Shown here one piece after another: positions 23,901 to 32,362 of a DNA stretch of 33,439 bases; positions within the stretch are counted from its first letter, which is position 1; every line of letters begins with the position of its first letter. The notes below the pieces were generated by a model. The model saw only the letters and a program-made list of their open reading frames with translations. It searched no databases and had not been told where the DNA came from. This stretch comes from Candidatus Merdivivens pullicola (GTDB lineage Bacteria; Bacteroidota; Bacteroidia; Bacteroidales; UBA932): positions 1 to 33,439 of the forward strand of contig JADIMA010000002.1 of the NCBI GenBank assembly GCA_017694945.1, given 5' to 3'. The position numbers were made by a program, and so were the translations under genes.

Positions 23901-26318
23901 TCAGTCTTCAAATATATACTTTATCACCTCGTCTATGGCATCGACATACACGAACGACAGTCCCGTCGTATATACCTCCTTTATATCCTCGATGTCCCGC
24001 CTGTTTTCCTTGGAGAGGACGATTGTCGTGACACCCGCACGCTTGGCCGCAAGGATTTTCTCCTTGATACCGCCTACCGGCAGCACTCTGCCCCTCAAAG
24101 TCATTTCACCTGTCATCGCGATATGGCTTCTCACCTTTTCTCCGCGCAGGGCGGAAGCCATGGCACTGACCATGGTAATTCCGGCCGAAGGGCCGTCTTT
24201 AGGCGTAGCCCCCTCGGGAACATGTATATGCAGGTCTTTTTTTGCAAACTCCTCTGCCGTCATCTTCGCAAGGGCAGGATGAGCCTTCAGGTACTGGTAT
24301 GCAATAGTGGCAGACTCTTTCATCACATCTCCCAGATTGCCTGTCATCGTAAGCACGCCATGCGCACCTCCGGTCGCCTCGCTGACCGAACACTCCACGA
24401 AAAGTATCTCGCCCCCGACTTCCGTCCATGCAAGCCCTGTAACCACTCCAGGAGCCTCGTTGCCTTCCTGCTTGTCATGGAAAGCGACAGGGAGGCCGAG
24501 ATATTCTTTAAGATGGGTCTTTTCTATCCTCACCGGCCTGTCCTGGCCGAGAGCAATCTTCTTTGCCGTCACACGGGCTATCTTTGCTATCTGTTTTTCA
24601 AGATTTCGCACACCGGATTCCCGCGTATAGTCATTTATTATCGCCATCAGGGCCGGCTTGGATATCTTCAAATCCTTGGAAGTAAGCCCATGGGCTTTCA
24701 GTTCCTTGGGAATAAGGTATCCGGTTGCGATGGAAGCCTTTTCTTCTGCAAGATAACCGGACACATTTATCATTTCCATCCTGTCCCTGAGGGCCGGGTG
24801 AATCGTAGAAACCGTATTGGCAGTCGTTATGAACAGCACTTTTGACAAATCATAATCCACATCAAGATAGTTGTCATGGAAAGTGGTGTTCTGCTCCGGA
24901 TCCAGCACTTCCAGCAACGCTGACGAAGGGTCTCCCTTGAAATCGGAACTGATTTTGTCTATTTCGTCAAGCACCATCACCGGGTTGGAACTTCCGCAGC
25001 GAGCAATGCCGTTGATAATCCTGCCCGGGAGGGCTCCTATGTATGTCTTGCGGTGACCTCTGATTTCCGCTTCGTCATGAAGGCCGCCAAGCGATATGCG
25101 CACATATTTTCTTCCGAGCGCGCGGGCCACGGATTTTCCGAGAGAGGTCTTGCCGACACCCGGAGGGCCGTAAAGGCAAAGTATCGGGGATTTCATGTCC
25201 TGACGGAGTTTCATTACGGCAAGATACTCGATAATCCTTTCCTTGACCTGCTCCAGCCCGTAATGATCCTTGTCAAGCACTTTCTGCGCATGCTTGATAT
25301 CCAGATTGTCCTTTGTCACATCGTTCCACGGAAGATCCAGCATGAACGTCAGATAGTTCAGTTGCACGTTGTAGTCCGGGGAGTTCGGGTTGGAACGCTC
25401 AAGTTTCTGCATCTCTTTCTCGAATATCTCGGCAGTTTCCTTGCTCCAGTTCTTCTTTTCCGCTTTCTGGCGCAGGGAACGGAACTCTTCCGCCTCGTCC
25501 ATGCCGAGTTCTTCCTGGATTGTACGCAACTGATTGTTAAGATAATACTCTCGCTGCTGCTGGTCTATCTCGGACTTGACCTTCTGGTTTATGTCCTCCT
25601 TTATTTTAAGGAGTTCGAACTGCTTGTTCAACAGTTCGAGCAGTTTCAGCGACCGCGTCTTCAAATCGCTTATCGACAGCAGTTGCAGTTTTTCCGCATA
25701 TTCCTCTATATCTATGGTAGCCGAAGCAAAATTGATAAGGAATTCGAAATTGTCTATGCCGTTGATGGCCATTATGGCTTCCTTTGGAAGGTTCACGGAC
25801 ATCTTCAGAATCCTGGCCGCCGCATCCTTGATGTTCTCCGCAATGGCCTTTATGTCCGGATCCGCCTTGTCAACCGGAATCTCACGGAGGTACTCCACCC
25901 TTCCGAGCAGATAAGGGGCGTATTCGACTATTGCCTCGACACGGAAACGGTTGTATCCCTGAAGGATGGCCGTAATGGAACCGTCCGGCATCTCTATGGT
26001 CTTAACAATCTTTGCCACAGTTCCGTAGTCATAAAGATCCTCCTTTACCGGATCCTCTACAAATGCGTCCTTCTGCGGCACGGTGCCGATCAGTTTCGCA
26101 TCCCTTTCCGCATCCTTTATCAATTTCATGGACTTTTCCCTGCCGACCGTCACCGGGATTACCGTACCCGGGAACAGAACCGTATTCCTCAAGGCGAGGA
26201 TCGGCAAAGCGTCCGGAAGTTCGGATTCATTCAGCATCGTCACCATATCTCCCTGCAATACGGGGATAATGCTTACATCTGCCCTTGCCGGGCCGAACAT
26301 ATCTTTTAAAATCTTCAT
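23901..26318 (-). CDS. lon: ATP-dependent Lon protease
   Basis: This 805-residue homohexameric AAA+ protease degrades damaged and regulatory proteins. The substrate-binding LON domain spans ~38-240, beginning [19 protein letters not shown]. Walker A is GPPGVGKT (384-391), Walker [10 protein letters not shown], and sensor region [10 protein letters not shown]. The protease domain ends the protein with the Ser-Lys dyad at Ser711 ([10 protein letters not shown]) and Lys752 (GGIKEK). The ATG at 26318 (MKILKDMFG) is preferred over a TTG at 26330. It is divergent from the HU gene and followed by ung. Confidence 0.96.
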   Translation of the reverse strand: MKILKDMFGPARADVSIIPVLQGDMVTMLNESELPDALPILALRNTVLFPGTVIPVTVGREKSMKLIKDAERDAKLIGTVPQKDAFVEDPVKEDLYDYGTVAKIVKTIEMPDGSITAILQGYNRFRVEAIVEYAPYLLGRVEYLREIPVDKADPDIKAIAENIKDAAARILKMSVNLPKEAIMAINGIDNFEFLINFASATIDIEEYAEKLQLLSISDLKTRSLKLLELLNKQFELLKIKEDINQKVKSEIDQQQREYYLNNQLRTIQEELGMDEAEEFRSLRQKAEKKNWSKETAEIFEKEMQKLERSNPNSPDYNVQLNYLTFMLDLPWNDVTKDNLDIKHAQKVLDKDHYGLEQVKERIIEYLAVMKLRQDMKSPILCLYGPPGVGKTSLGKSVARALGRKYVRISLGGLHDEAEIRGHRKTYIGALPGRIINGIARCGSSNPVMVLDEIDKISSDFKGDPSSALLEVLDPEQNTTFHDNYLDVDYDLSKVLFITTANTVSTIHPALRDRMEMINVSGYLAEEKASIATGYLIPKELKAHGLTSKDLKISKPALMAIINDYTRESGVRNLEKQIAKIARVTAKKIALGQDRPVRIEKTHLKEYLGLPVAFHDKQEGNEAPGVVTGLAWTEVGGEILFVECSVSEATGGAHGVLTMTGNLGDVMKESATIAYQYLKAHPALAKMTAEEFAKKDLHIHVPEGATPKDGPSAGITMVSAMASALRGEKVRSHIAMTGEMTLRGRVLPVGGIKEKILAAKRAGVTTIVLSKENRRDIEDIKEVYTTGLSFVYVDAIDEVIKYIFED

Positions 26319-26428
26319 ATAATATGTCAATTTGTCAGTTTGTTTTCAAAAAATTCAGCGGGGAATGATTAGTCAACAGCCGTGCCAAAATATAACGGCA
26401 TTGATTTTTAACATTTTGAAAAAAATTG

Positions 26429-26459
26429 TTTGCAGTTTCAAAAATAAAATCTACTTTTG
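26429..26459 (+). promoter_or_regulatory. Promoter of the HU gene
   Basis: TTTG at 26429-26432, a 19-base spacer, and TACTTTTG at 26452-26459 match the Bacteroidetes consensus exactly. The ATG follows 35 bases later. Confidence 0.8.
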
Positions 26460-26494
26460 CAGTCCAATTCGGATTAAAGTAAAAGAATATAACT

Positions 26495-26773
26495 ATGACT
26501 AAAGCAGAAATCGTATCTAAAGTTGCCAAAGCAACGGGCGTAGAGAAAGCGACTGTCAACGCGGTCGTGCAGTCTTTCATGGAAAACGTAAAAGAGTCTC
26601 TCGCCAAAGAGAAGCCAGTATATCTTCGTGGATTCGGCAGTTTCATAATCAAACACAGGGCAAAAAAGACCGCAAGAAATATCCTCAAAGAGACTACGAT
26701 GGTTATTCCGGCACACAATATCCCGGCATTCAAACCATCCAAGACTTTCATTGAAATGATTAAAAACAAATAA
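26495..26773 (+). CDS. HU/IHF-family nucleoid DNA-binding protein
   Basis: This is a 92-residue histone-like protein that bends and compacts DNA as a dimer. The helical N-terminus MTKAEIVSKVAKATGVEKATVNAVVQSF is followed by the beta-saddle VYLRGFGSFIIKHRAKKTARNI and the arm region with IPAHNIPAFKPSKTF. That is standard HU architecture and length. It has its own strong promoter. Members of this family can also assist tyrosine recombinases in building synapses, but nothing in the sequence ties this one to the inversion locus. Confidence 0.93.
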   Translation: MTKAEIVSKVAKATGVEKATVNAVVQSFMENVKESLAKEKPVYLRGFGSFIIKHRAKKTARNILKETTMVIPAHNIPAFKPSKTFIEMIKNK

Positions 26774-26800
26774 TATTCTTTCTTTTAAAAACAACAGATT

Positions 26801-26893
26801 ATGCCAAGCGGTAAAAAAAGAAAAAGACATAAAATGGCTACGCACAAACGTAAAAAACGTTTGCGCAAGAACCGCCATAAGAAGAAAAAATAA
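26801..26893 (+). CDS. 30-residue AURKAIP1/COX24-type basic protein, probably ribosome-associated
   Basis: The small frame reads MPSGKKRKRHKMATHKRKKR then LRKNRHKKKK. It is almost entirely Lys, Arg and His, and matches the short AURKAIP1/COX24 (mS38-like) proteins annotated in Bacteroidetes. Mitochondrial relatives are ribosomal proteins, so a ribosomal role is the likely one. It lies 27 bases after the HU stop and is probably on the HU transcript. It is easily missed because of its length. Confidence 0.8.
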   Translation: MPSGKKRKRHKMATHKRKKRLRKNRHKKKK

Positions 26894-26925
26894 TCTTCTG
26901 ATGTCAAATTAAACAATGTTATCAG

Positions 26926-26950
26926 GAGGGTGTCATGACAAGGCACCCTC
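26926..26950 (+). terminator. Hairpin between the mini-protein and RNase G genes
   Basis: A seven-pair stem, GAGGGTG / CACCCTC, encloses an 11-base loop. It is followed by TCTTGATT, which is only a weak T tract. It could be a leaky terminator or an RNA-stability or RNase-target element in the leader of the RNase G gene 16 bases later. Confidence 0.45.
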
Positions 26951-26966
26951 TCTTGATTAAAACACA

Positions 26967-28535
26967 ATGATGGATAAAGAGAAAGCCAGTGAAAAAGATT
27001 TGGTCATAGATGTTGACCAGAACGAGGTCACTATAGCTCTGCTGGAAAACCACAGGCTGGTTGAACTGAACAAAGAATGCCATGACGGGCGCAGATACTC
27101 CGTAGGAGACATATATCTCGGGAAAGTCAAAAAACTGCTGCCCTCCCTCAACGCCGCATTCGTTGACATAGGCGATGAAAAAGAAGCATTCGTACATTAC
27201 CTCGACCTCGGACTTAATTTCCGCGCGTTTGACAGATTCGTAAAGGAACTCAATCCAAACTGCGACGCCAAACAGCTTTTCTCCCGCATCAGCATCACCC
27301 CTCCTTTAGAAAAGGTAGGTAAAATCGAAAACGTACTGACCCAGGGGCAGATGATACCGGTTCAGATAGTCAAAGAGCCCATATCCACAAAAGGCTCCAG
27401 ACTTACGGCCGAAATATCAATAGCCGGACGCAATCTGGTATTGCTGCCGTTTGCGGACAAAGTCAGCGTATCGCAGAAGATTTCTTCCAACGAAGAAAAG
27501 CGCAGGCTTGAAAACCTGATGGAAAGCATCCTTCCCAAAAATTACGGCGTAATCATACGCACGGCGGCAGAGGGCAAGAACGCAGCCGTACTTGACAACG
27601 AACTTGCCACACTGATAAAAAAATGGGAAGCCTGCTGGCCCAACATAGCCAAATCCAAAAGCATACAGTTGCTCTTGACCGAATACAGCAAGACAACGAC
27701 AATATTGAGGGATCTTCTGAATGACTCATTTTCAAGCGTTGATGTAAATGACGAAACTGTTTACAATGAAATACGCTCGTACATATCGACTATCGCCCCG
27801 GAAAAGGAAAAGATAGTCAGACTGTACAAAGGAGCGCAACCGATCTTTGACTATTTTGACATCACCCGCCAGATTAAAAGTTCGTTCGGGAAAGTCGTCC
27901 CGATACGGCAAGGGGCTTACCTCGTGATAGAACACACCGAAGCCATGCACGTAATCGACGTGAACAGCGGCACGCGTTCAAAAAACAAGCAACAGGAACA
28001 GAACGCATTTGATGTCAACATTTACGCGGCAGATGAAATCGCCCGCCAGTTACGCCTCCGGGACATGGGAGGCATTGTCATAGTGGACTTCATCGACATG
28101 GATAGCGGCGAACACAAAAACCTGCTGTTCAAACACATGCAGGAACTCCTGGCAAACGACAGGGCAAAGCACAACATACTTCCGCTGACAAAGTTCGGAC
28201 TAATGCAGATAACCAGGCAACGTGTCAGGCCGGCAATCGAAATCAACACACAGGAAGAATGCCCGACCTGCAAAGGCACCGGAAAAATCTCTTCAACCAT
28301 AGTTCTTGACGAGACCATAGAAAGGCAGTTGTCATATTACGTTCAGGAAAAAGACATTAAAAAACTCACGTTGAAAGTGAATCCCATATTCGAGGCTTAC
28401 TTGACGAAAGGGTTTTTCAACATCAGACGCCGGTGGATGAAGAAATACAAGTGCGAACTTACGATTGTTCCGACATCGACATTCTTCATCACTCAGGCCG
28501 AATGGTATGATGCCAAAGGAGAAAAACTGGAATAA
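26967..28535 (+). CDS. rng: Ribonuclease G/E family endoribonuclease
   Basis: This is a 522-residue RNase E/G catalytic-core protein that processes rRNA and mRNA 5' ends. The S1-like region includes GDIYLGKVKKLLPSLNAAFVD (~residues 46-66) and KEAFVHYLDL. The 5'-sensor/DNase-like part has MHVIDVNSGTRS and IVIVDFIDMD with metal-binding aspartates. The zinc-link motif ECPTCKGTGK is present, as in RNase G/E. The length and lack of a long disordered tail fit RNase G. Two adjacent ATGs (26967, 26970) are possible. A strong terminator follows the stop. Confidence 0.93.
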   Translation: MMDKEKASEKDLVIDVDQNEVTIALLENHRLVELNKECHDGRRYSVGDIYLGKVKKLLPSLNAAFVDIGDEKEAFVHYLDLGLNFRAFDRFVKELNPNCDAKQLFSRISITPPLEKVGKIENVLTQGQMIPVQIVKEPISTKGSRLTAEISIAGRNLVLLPFADKVSVSQKISSNEEKRRLENLMESILPKNYGVIIRTAAEGKNAAVLDNELATLIKKWEACWPNIAKSKSIQLLLTEYSKTTTILRDLLNDSFSSVDVNDETVYNEIRSYISTIAPEKEKIVRLYKGAQPIFDYFDITRQIKSSFGKVVPIRQGAYLVIEHTEAMHVIDVNSGTRSKNKQQEQNAFDVNIYAADEIARQLRLRDMGGIVIVDFIDMDSGEHKNLLFKHMQELLANDRAKHNILPLTKFGLMQITRQRVRPAIEINTQEECPTCKGTGKISSTIVLDETIERQLSYYVQEKDIKKLTLKVNPIFEAYLTKGFFNIRRRWMKKYKCELTIVPTSTFFITQAEWYDAKGEKLE

Positions 28536-28544
28536 CCGAACGAT

Positions 28545-28568
28545 GAAGGCGGCCCCTGGGCCGCCTTC
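28545..28568 (+). terminator. Terminator hairpin after RNase G
   Basis: An almost uninterrupted 10-11 pair stem, GAAGGCGGCCC / GGGCCGCCTTC, with a tiny loop lies nine bases after the stop and is followed by TCTCTGTT. Its symmetry means it may also act on tmRNA transcripts arriving from the right. Confidence 0.75.
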
Positions 28569-28587
28569 TCTGTTACTGATGTTCAAG

Positions 28588-28982
28588 TGGAGCTGGGCGG
28601 ACTCGAACCGCCGTCCAAACACCGCATCCGAAAGCTTTCTACACGTTTATTCCCTCTTTGGTTGTCGGGCATGACCTGCCGGGGGACAGGCCAATCATGC
28701 CTTATCCTTTAGGTCTTGGGAGAGTTTAAAGGAGTCCGTCTCCGCATCCGGTTTGAATGATACCCCGTGTTCCGTCCATAACCGGCTTAAAGTCCGGCGG
28801 GATACTCGTCCTGCAGACCTTGTCCGCAGGATTAAGGAGTCTGCCTTAGGCTAAGACTACGCAGCGAGTGCATAAGAGTTGTTGCCAACTAATTGTTCGA
28901 AGATTGAGATTTACCGGCAAACCTCCAACGCCGGACGTGCTTACCTCCCAATGTCAGATGCTGTCAAAACCAAAACAGCCCC
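28588..28982 (-). ncRNA. ssrA: Transfer-messenger RNA
   Basis: On the minus strand the RNA begins GGGGCTG and ends CAGCTCC-A, which pair as a tRNA-like acceptor stem. The T-arm GGCGGTTCGAGTCCGCC is just before the 3' end, and CCA is not encoded. The mRNA-like part reads GGC AAC AAC TCT TAT GCA CTC GCT GCG TAG (28886-28857), giving tag GNNSYALAA, close to the usual Bacteroidetes GENNYALAA. The RNA rescues stalled ribosomes and tags their products for proteolysis, with Lon and ClpC-type proteases both encoded in this window. About 395 nt is a normal length. The exact resume codon is inferred from the tag pattern. Confidence 0.92.
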
Positions 28983-28998
28983 ATTCGGGAAACAGGTG

Positions 28999-29006
28999 CA
29001 AAGATA
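28999..29006 (-). promoter_or_regulatory. Putative -7 box of tmRNA
   Basis: TATCTTTG on the minus strand matches TAnnTTTG and lies 17 bases before the mature 5' end, leaving a short 5' extension for RNase P to remove. No clear -33 TTTG is seen. Confidence 0.5.
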
Positions 29007-29024
29007 GTGAAATTTTCTATACGA

Positions 29025-30647
29025 TTATCCGTTTTTCTTTCCGGCCCCCATGACACCCCTTACAATCCTTGCGAGCAGCAACAGGAGAAACAGGAATGTC
29101 GCCACCCTGCCTGTAATATCCCCGTGGGCCACGAAAAATGTAATCTTGTCATTGAGGTTTACAGTCCCTTTCAGGGCCTCTTCTTCCCACCAGGTGCTTT
29201 TTATCACAGGAACGCCTCTCTGGTCGATCAAGGCCGAAATACCGGTATTCGCACTACGGACTATGCTTCGCCTTGTTTCTATGGCCCTCAGCGAGGCATA
29301 ACTGAAATGCTGGCGGTAGCCAGGAGTATCCCCCCACCATGCATCATTCGTTATGATAGTCATCAGTTCGGCTCCGTCAAGCACATATCCCCTGTAAAAA
29401 TCGCCATACACCGACTCGTAGCATATCGCACATCCGACTCCGGGCCTTTCCGGCCTGCACCGGAGAGACGCCGCGCTGTCCTGGCCGACACACCTCCCCA
29501 TGACACCTCCGAGTTTTTCATCTATGGAATTGAAAATTTTCGGGTATGGCATGTATTCGACACCCGGGACGAGTTTAATCTTGTGATATATCCCGTAATC
29601 ACCTTTTCCATCGGTCAGTATCGCCGAATTGTGCGACTCGTACCAGCCGTTTCCGTATCTCCGCGCAAGGTAAGAAGGTCTTTCGGATACATTATAAACA
29701 GTATATGTAGAAGCTCCGAAAAGCATGTCGCATCCGGGATATTCCGACAGGTAGGAAATAAAACTCTGCATGGTCGGACTCTGGAGCGGCGCATTGGTGT
29801 AAATATCGGGCGTGAAAGTCTCCGGTGCTACCAGAAGCCGGACCGTGCTGTCCATTACTTTGTCCGCAAGCGCCAGAAGTTTGTCAGTCTGCTCTTTCTG
29901 TGACATGCCGCCGAACTTGTCATAAGGATCGATATTAGGCTGGAGCGCCACGACTGTAACAGGATTGTCCCGTTCTTCGTAACTGTCAAAAATCACTTGC
30001 GAAATGACGAACGGTGCCGCGAACAATATGGCGTATCCCCCGAATGCGGCTATTCTGGCCTTTGTATTCCATAACGCCGCCCTGCCGTCGGACAATGCCG
30101 TCATGACGAAAAACAGAAAGATGTTCATCGTCCATATCCACAGGCTGCCACCGAGCGTACCGGTATATTCATACCATTGTATGCTTTCAATCGAGCGGGC
30201 AAATGAGTTGCCCAGCACGAGCCAGGGCCATGAAATTTCCGCATTGAAATAAAAATGCTCCCAGGCTATCCACGCCGCTGCAAGGAAAATATACGGCAGC
30301 AGTCCGCGCACCGCTTTCTTGAACCACCTGAACAAGGCAAAAATCACCGCCATCTGGAAAGCATTTGCAAAAATGGCGAACAGTCCTCCACCGACAGTCG
30401 CGTTGCACACCCAGAATGTCGTAAACGCATTCCAAAGGACGAATGCGCCGTAATAGTAAAGCCAGACCCTTTTTGTCCCGGACAATTCCGCTACTCTTTC
30501 AAGGCAGAGCAGAGGCACAAAAGCGAAAAGCGCCACGAAGCCGCAGTGCGGGACTAAAAAAGGGATTGAAGCCAGGATGGCGAAGAGCAGAGCGAGCAGG
30601 CACAGAAGGCCGGATTTGCCATTTTTTGAGGTATTGTTTTTCATCAT
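29025..30647 (-). CDS. lnt: Apolipoprotein N-acyltransferase
   Basis: From ATG 30647 (MMKNNTSKNGKS) this is a 540-residue inner-membrane enzyme that adds the third acyl chain to lipoproteins. About six hydrophobic membrane segments fill residues 12-220. A nitrilase-fold catalytic domain follows, with the Glu-Lys-Cys triad visible as VAPETF, YHKIKLVPGVEYMP and GCAICYESVYG. DAWWGDTPGYRQH is also conserved. A final membrane helix (VATFLFLLLLLARIV) ends it. The longer opening from 30695 would overlap the promoter. Its substrates would include the surface lipoproteins encoded in this window. Confidence 0.93.
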   Translation of the reverse strand: MMKNNTSKNGKSGLLCLLALLFAILASIPFLVPHCGFVALFAFVPLLCLERVAELSGTKRVWLYYYGAFVLWNAFTTFWVCNATVGGGLFAIFANAFQMAVIFALFRWFKKAVRGLLPYIFLAAAWIAWEHFYFNAEISWPWLVLGNSFARSIESIQWYEYTGTLGGSLWIWTMNIFLFFVMTALSDGRAALWNTKARIAAFGGYAILFAAPFVISQVIFDSYEERDNPVTVVALQPNIDPYDKFGGMSQKEQTDKLLALADKVMDSTVRLLVAPETFTPDIYTNAPLQSPTMQSFISYLSEYPGCDMLFGASTYTVYNVSERPSYLARRYGNGWYESHNSAILTDGKGDYGIYHKIKLVPGVEYMPYPKIFNSIDEKLGGVMGRCVGQDSAASLRCRPERPGVGCAICYESVYGDFYRGYVLDGAELMTIITNDAWWGDTPGYRQHFSYASLRAIETRRSIVRSANTGISALIDQRGVPVIKSTWWEEEALKGTVNLNDKITFFVAHGDITGRVATFLFLLLLLARIVRGVMGAGKKNG

Positions 30648-30662
30648 TGCTGCAATATGGGG

Positions 30663-30696
30663 CAAATATACGTATCTTTTATTGATTATCAGCAAA
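30663..30696 (-). promoter_or_regulatory. Putative promoter of lnt
   Basis: On the minus strand TTTG (30693-30696) is followed after 22 bases by TATATTTG (30663-30670), which lies about 16 bases before the ATG. The spacer contains GATAATC from the end of the inverted-repeat element at 30684-30923, so the element end supplies the -33 region. Confidence 0.6.
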
Positions 30697-30923
30697 AATA
30701 CCTAGGTGTGTGCAAGGCCACGCCCCGGCTTAACTTTTGATGCATATCAAAAACAAGTGTGGATTTCAAGGGTTTCCGAACCCCTCTAATTCCACACCTG
30801 TAAAATATTATTACAATAGTAATTTGCAATATATCAGCACATTACAACATCTTTGGATTAAGTCGTACTGTGTCCCAAAGAAGGCGTATCCGGTTATTCT
30901 TCAAGGGGTATTTGCGGATAATC
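30684..30923. repeat. Inverted-repeat element 1 (MITE-like), 240 bp, between lnt and the LysE gene
   Basis: The ends are imperfect inverted repeats: GATTATCAGCAAAAATACC on the left, and GGGGTATTTGCGGATAATC on the right. Inside is a long imperfect hairpin (about 30763-30806, GTGTGGA…TCCACAC). The last ~50 bases closely resemble those of element 2 at 31625-31765, including TTATTCTTCAAGG. No protein is encoded. It fills the intergenic gap of over 300 bases and appears to provide -33 elements to promoters on both sides. Whether it was ever mobile is unknown. Confidence 0.55.
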
Positions 30924-30944
30924 GTCAATATTTCGCTATATTTG
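30911..30944 (+). promoter_or_regulatory. Putative promoter of the LysE-family gene
   Basis: TTTG at 30911-30914, a 22-base spacer and TATATTTG at 30937-30944 lie 20 bases before the ATG at 30965. As with the lnt promoter, the -33 lies inside the terminal repeat of element 1 and the -7 lies outside it, with the same 22-base spacing. Confidence 0.6.
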
Positions 30945-30964
30945 TCAGGTTTTATGTCCGGTAT

Positions 30965-31597
30965 ATGCTGTTGAATATCATAAAAGCGTTTTGTGTAGGA
31001 ATCTGTGCATCCGTGCCTTTGGGCCCGATTGCAATCATGGTGGTACAGAAGTCCCTCAGCAAGGGGGTACGCTCCGGATTCATAACAGGGGCCGGAGCAA
31101 GCACGGCAGACACCATCTATGCAATAGTGGCTTTGTTTTTCCTTGCAATCGCCCAGGAACTGCTCAACAGATATTCGGCCGAAATCCTCATTGGCGGTGG
31201 AATTGTAGTCTCAGTAATAGGCATCCTGCTTGCAGTATCCAACCCGTTCAGAAAAGTCGGCCAGATTGACAAGGTTGACGAAATATCGTCAAAAGACTAC
31301 TTCCAGGGGCTTTTAATGGCGCTGACCAATCCGGGGGCGATAGCAATAATGTTCGGACTTTTTGCCTCTTTCGGCCTTGACTTGTCCGGATATGCTTTCT
31401 GGCAGACCGCACTTGTGATAATTTCCCTTTCGGTCGGAAGCCTTCTTTATTGGTTCGGAGTCAGTTATTCATTGAGCCGTTTCAGGAAAAAATTCAAAAT
31501 GAACACGCTGATCCTGATAAACCGCATCGCCGGATGGATAATCGCAGCCATCGGAATACTGTTCTTTACTTACGGCCTGTACGAACTGATGTTCTGA
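30965..31597 (+). CDS. LysE/RhtB-family amino-acid exporter
   Basis: From ATG 30965 this is a 210-residue membrane protein of the LysE superfamily, which exports amino acids or related metabolites. The signature ASVPLGPIAIMVVQKSLSKG follows the first helix, and ALTNPGAIAIMFGLFASFG is the repeated half-motif. Hydrophobicity suggests five to six membrane segments. A longer opening from 30737 would read through the repeat element and is rejected: the family starts near MLLNIIKAFCVGI, and the promoter lies between. The substrate cannot be assigned. Confidence 0.85.
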   Translation: MLLNIIKAFCVGICASVPLGPIAIMVVQKSLSKGVRSGFITGAGASTADTIYAIVALFFLAIAQELLNRYSAEILIGGGIVVSVIGILLAVSNPFRKVGQIDKVDEISSKDYFQGLLMALTNPGAIAIMFGLFASFGLDLSGYAFWQTALVIISLSVGSLLYWFGVSYSLSRFRKKFKMNTLILINRIAGWIIAAIGILFFTYGLYELMF

Positions 31598-31624
31598 CAA
31601 CAGAAATCTTATAAAGAAAAATAT

Positions 31625-31765
31625 GATTATCCGCAAAAATACCCCCTTGTATGGGGGGGGGGCAGAGGCGTGCCTTCTCCGGCCAGAAAGCACGCCTGTG
31701 CGCCCGAGGGCGTGCCAAAAGAAGGCTTACCTTGTTATTCTTCAAGGGTATTTTTGCGGATAATC
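31625..31765. repeat. Inverted-repeat element 2 (MITE-like), 141 bp, after the LysE gene
   Basis: The ends are a perfect 20-bp inverted repeat, GATTATCCGCAAAAATACCC and its complement. The right ~50 bases are near-identical to those of element 1. The interior has three GGCGTGC/GCACGCC units able to pair with one another, and a run of 10 G (31653-31662). It lies between the LysE gene and the ridA terminator and encodes nothing recognisable. Confidence 0.6.
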
Positions 31766-31771
31766 GTAAAG

Positions 31772-31813
31772 AAAAACGCGGATTCGGGGTTCAGGAGAAC
31801 CTGGAATCCACGC
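31772..31813 (-). terminator. Terminator of ridA
   Basis: On the minus strand a two-part stem (GGATTC/GAATCC and GGTTC/GAACC with a four-base loop) is followed by GTTTTTCTTT, a good Rho-independent signal. It is about 30-60 bases past the ridA stop. Confidence 0.75.
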
Positions 31814-31842
31814 TCGTCTTATACGTGAAACCCTGGACAGGA

Positions 31843-32217
31843 TTATTTGCCGGCAATCATGTCGATTTCGACTTTCGCACCCATAGGAAGGGCCGCCACC
31901 TGATAACATACCCTGGCAGGATACGCTCCCGAGAAATGCTCGGCATATACGGCGTTCATCGCTGCAAAATCCTTTATGTCGGCAAGAAGCACAGTCGTCT
32001 TTACCACATCTGCAAAAGTGTAGCCGGCTTCTTCCAATATAGCGGCAGCGTTTGCCAGCGACTGCCTTGTCTGCTCTTCGATAGTTTCAGGAGCCTTGCC
32101 TGTAGCAGGATTTGTAGGAAGCTGGCCGGACACGAACAGCATGCCGTTAATCTCGATTGCCTGTGAATAAGGGCCCACTGCAGCCGGGGCCTTCGGGGAT
32201 GAAATCACTTTTTTCAT
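31843..32217 (-). CDS. ridA: RidA-family enamine/imine deaminase
   Basis: This 124-residue protein is of the Rid (YjgF/YER057c) family, which hydrolyses reactive 2-aminoacrylate released by PLP enzymes. It reads MKKVISSPKAPAAVGPYSQA from the chosen start. The family motif around AYPARVCYQVAALPMGAKVEIDMIA carries the substrate-binding Arg and the terminal Glu. VSGQLPTNPATGK is also conserved. An in-frame ATG at 32241 would add eight atypical residues. It is flanked by its own terminator and by the tRNA-Arg terminator, so it is probably a single-gene unit. Confidence 0.92.
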   Translation of the reverse strand: MKKVISSPKAPAAVGPYSQAIEINGMLFVSGQLPTNPATGKAPETIEEQTRQSLANAAAILEEAGYTFADVVKTTVLLADIKDFAAMNAVYAEHFSGAYPARVCYQVAALPMGAKVEIDMIAGK

Positions 32218-32247
32218 TGTAAATGAGTTTATAATATTCATGTAATA

Positions 32248-32270
32248 AAAGCGGCCTTTAAAGCCGCTTT
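32248..32270 (-). terminator. Terminator after tRNA-Arg
   Basis: The stem AAAGCGGC / GCCGCTTT has a seven-base loop. On the minus strand it is followed by TTATTAC, and the stem itself ends in T. It lies seven bases past the tRNA 3' end and probably ends the yceD-rpmF-tRNA transcript. Confidence 0.65.
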
Positions 32271-32276
32271 ATTTTG

Positions 32277-32348
32277 TAGCCCCGAGCAGAATCGAACTGC
32301 TATCTAAAGTTTAGGAAACTTCCATTCTATCCGTTGAACTACGGGGCC
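32277..32348 (-). tRNA. tRNA-Arg (anticodon CCU)
   Basis: On the minus strand it folds as a cloverleaf. The acceptor is GGCCCCG paired with CGGGGCT, and the D-arm begins GTTC. The anticodon arm is GAAGT-TTCCTAA-ACTTT, with CCT at positions 34-36. The T-arm is GCAG-TTCGATT-CTGC. It decodes AGG. CCA is not encoded, as is common in this phylum. It starts 14 bases after rpmF and is probably cotranscribed with it. Confidence 0.93.
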
Positions 32349-32362
32349 GTCCTGACTGCCGC

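Noticed and set aside
25053-26309. 418-residue open frame on the plus strand
   Set aside because: It is antisense to lon, whose domains and catalytic residues are all intact; this is a shadow frame.
29007-29903. 298-residue open frame on the plus strand
   Set aside because: It is antisense to the catalytic domain of lnt with no domain signal.
30684-31765. CRISPR array or integron attC array suggested by the repeated GATAATC-type motif
   Set aside because: The copies are in alternating orientation at irregular distances with no uniform spacers. No cas genes or integron integrase are present. They pair as ends of two separate elements.
31651-32166. 171-residue open frame on the plus strand over element 2 and ridA
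   Set aside because: It begins in the G tract and repeat element and runs antisense to ridA. No homology is recognisable.
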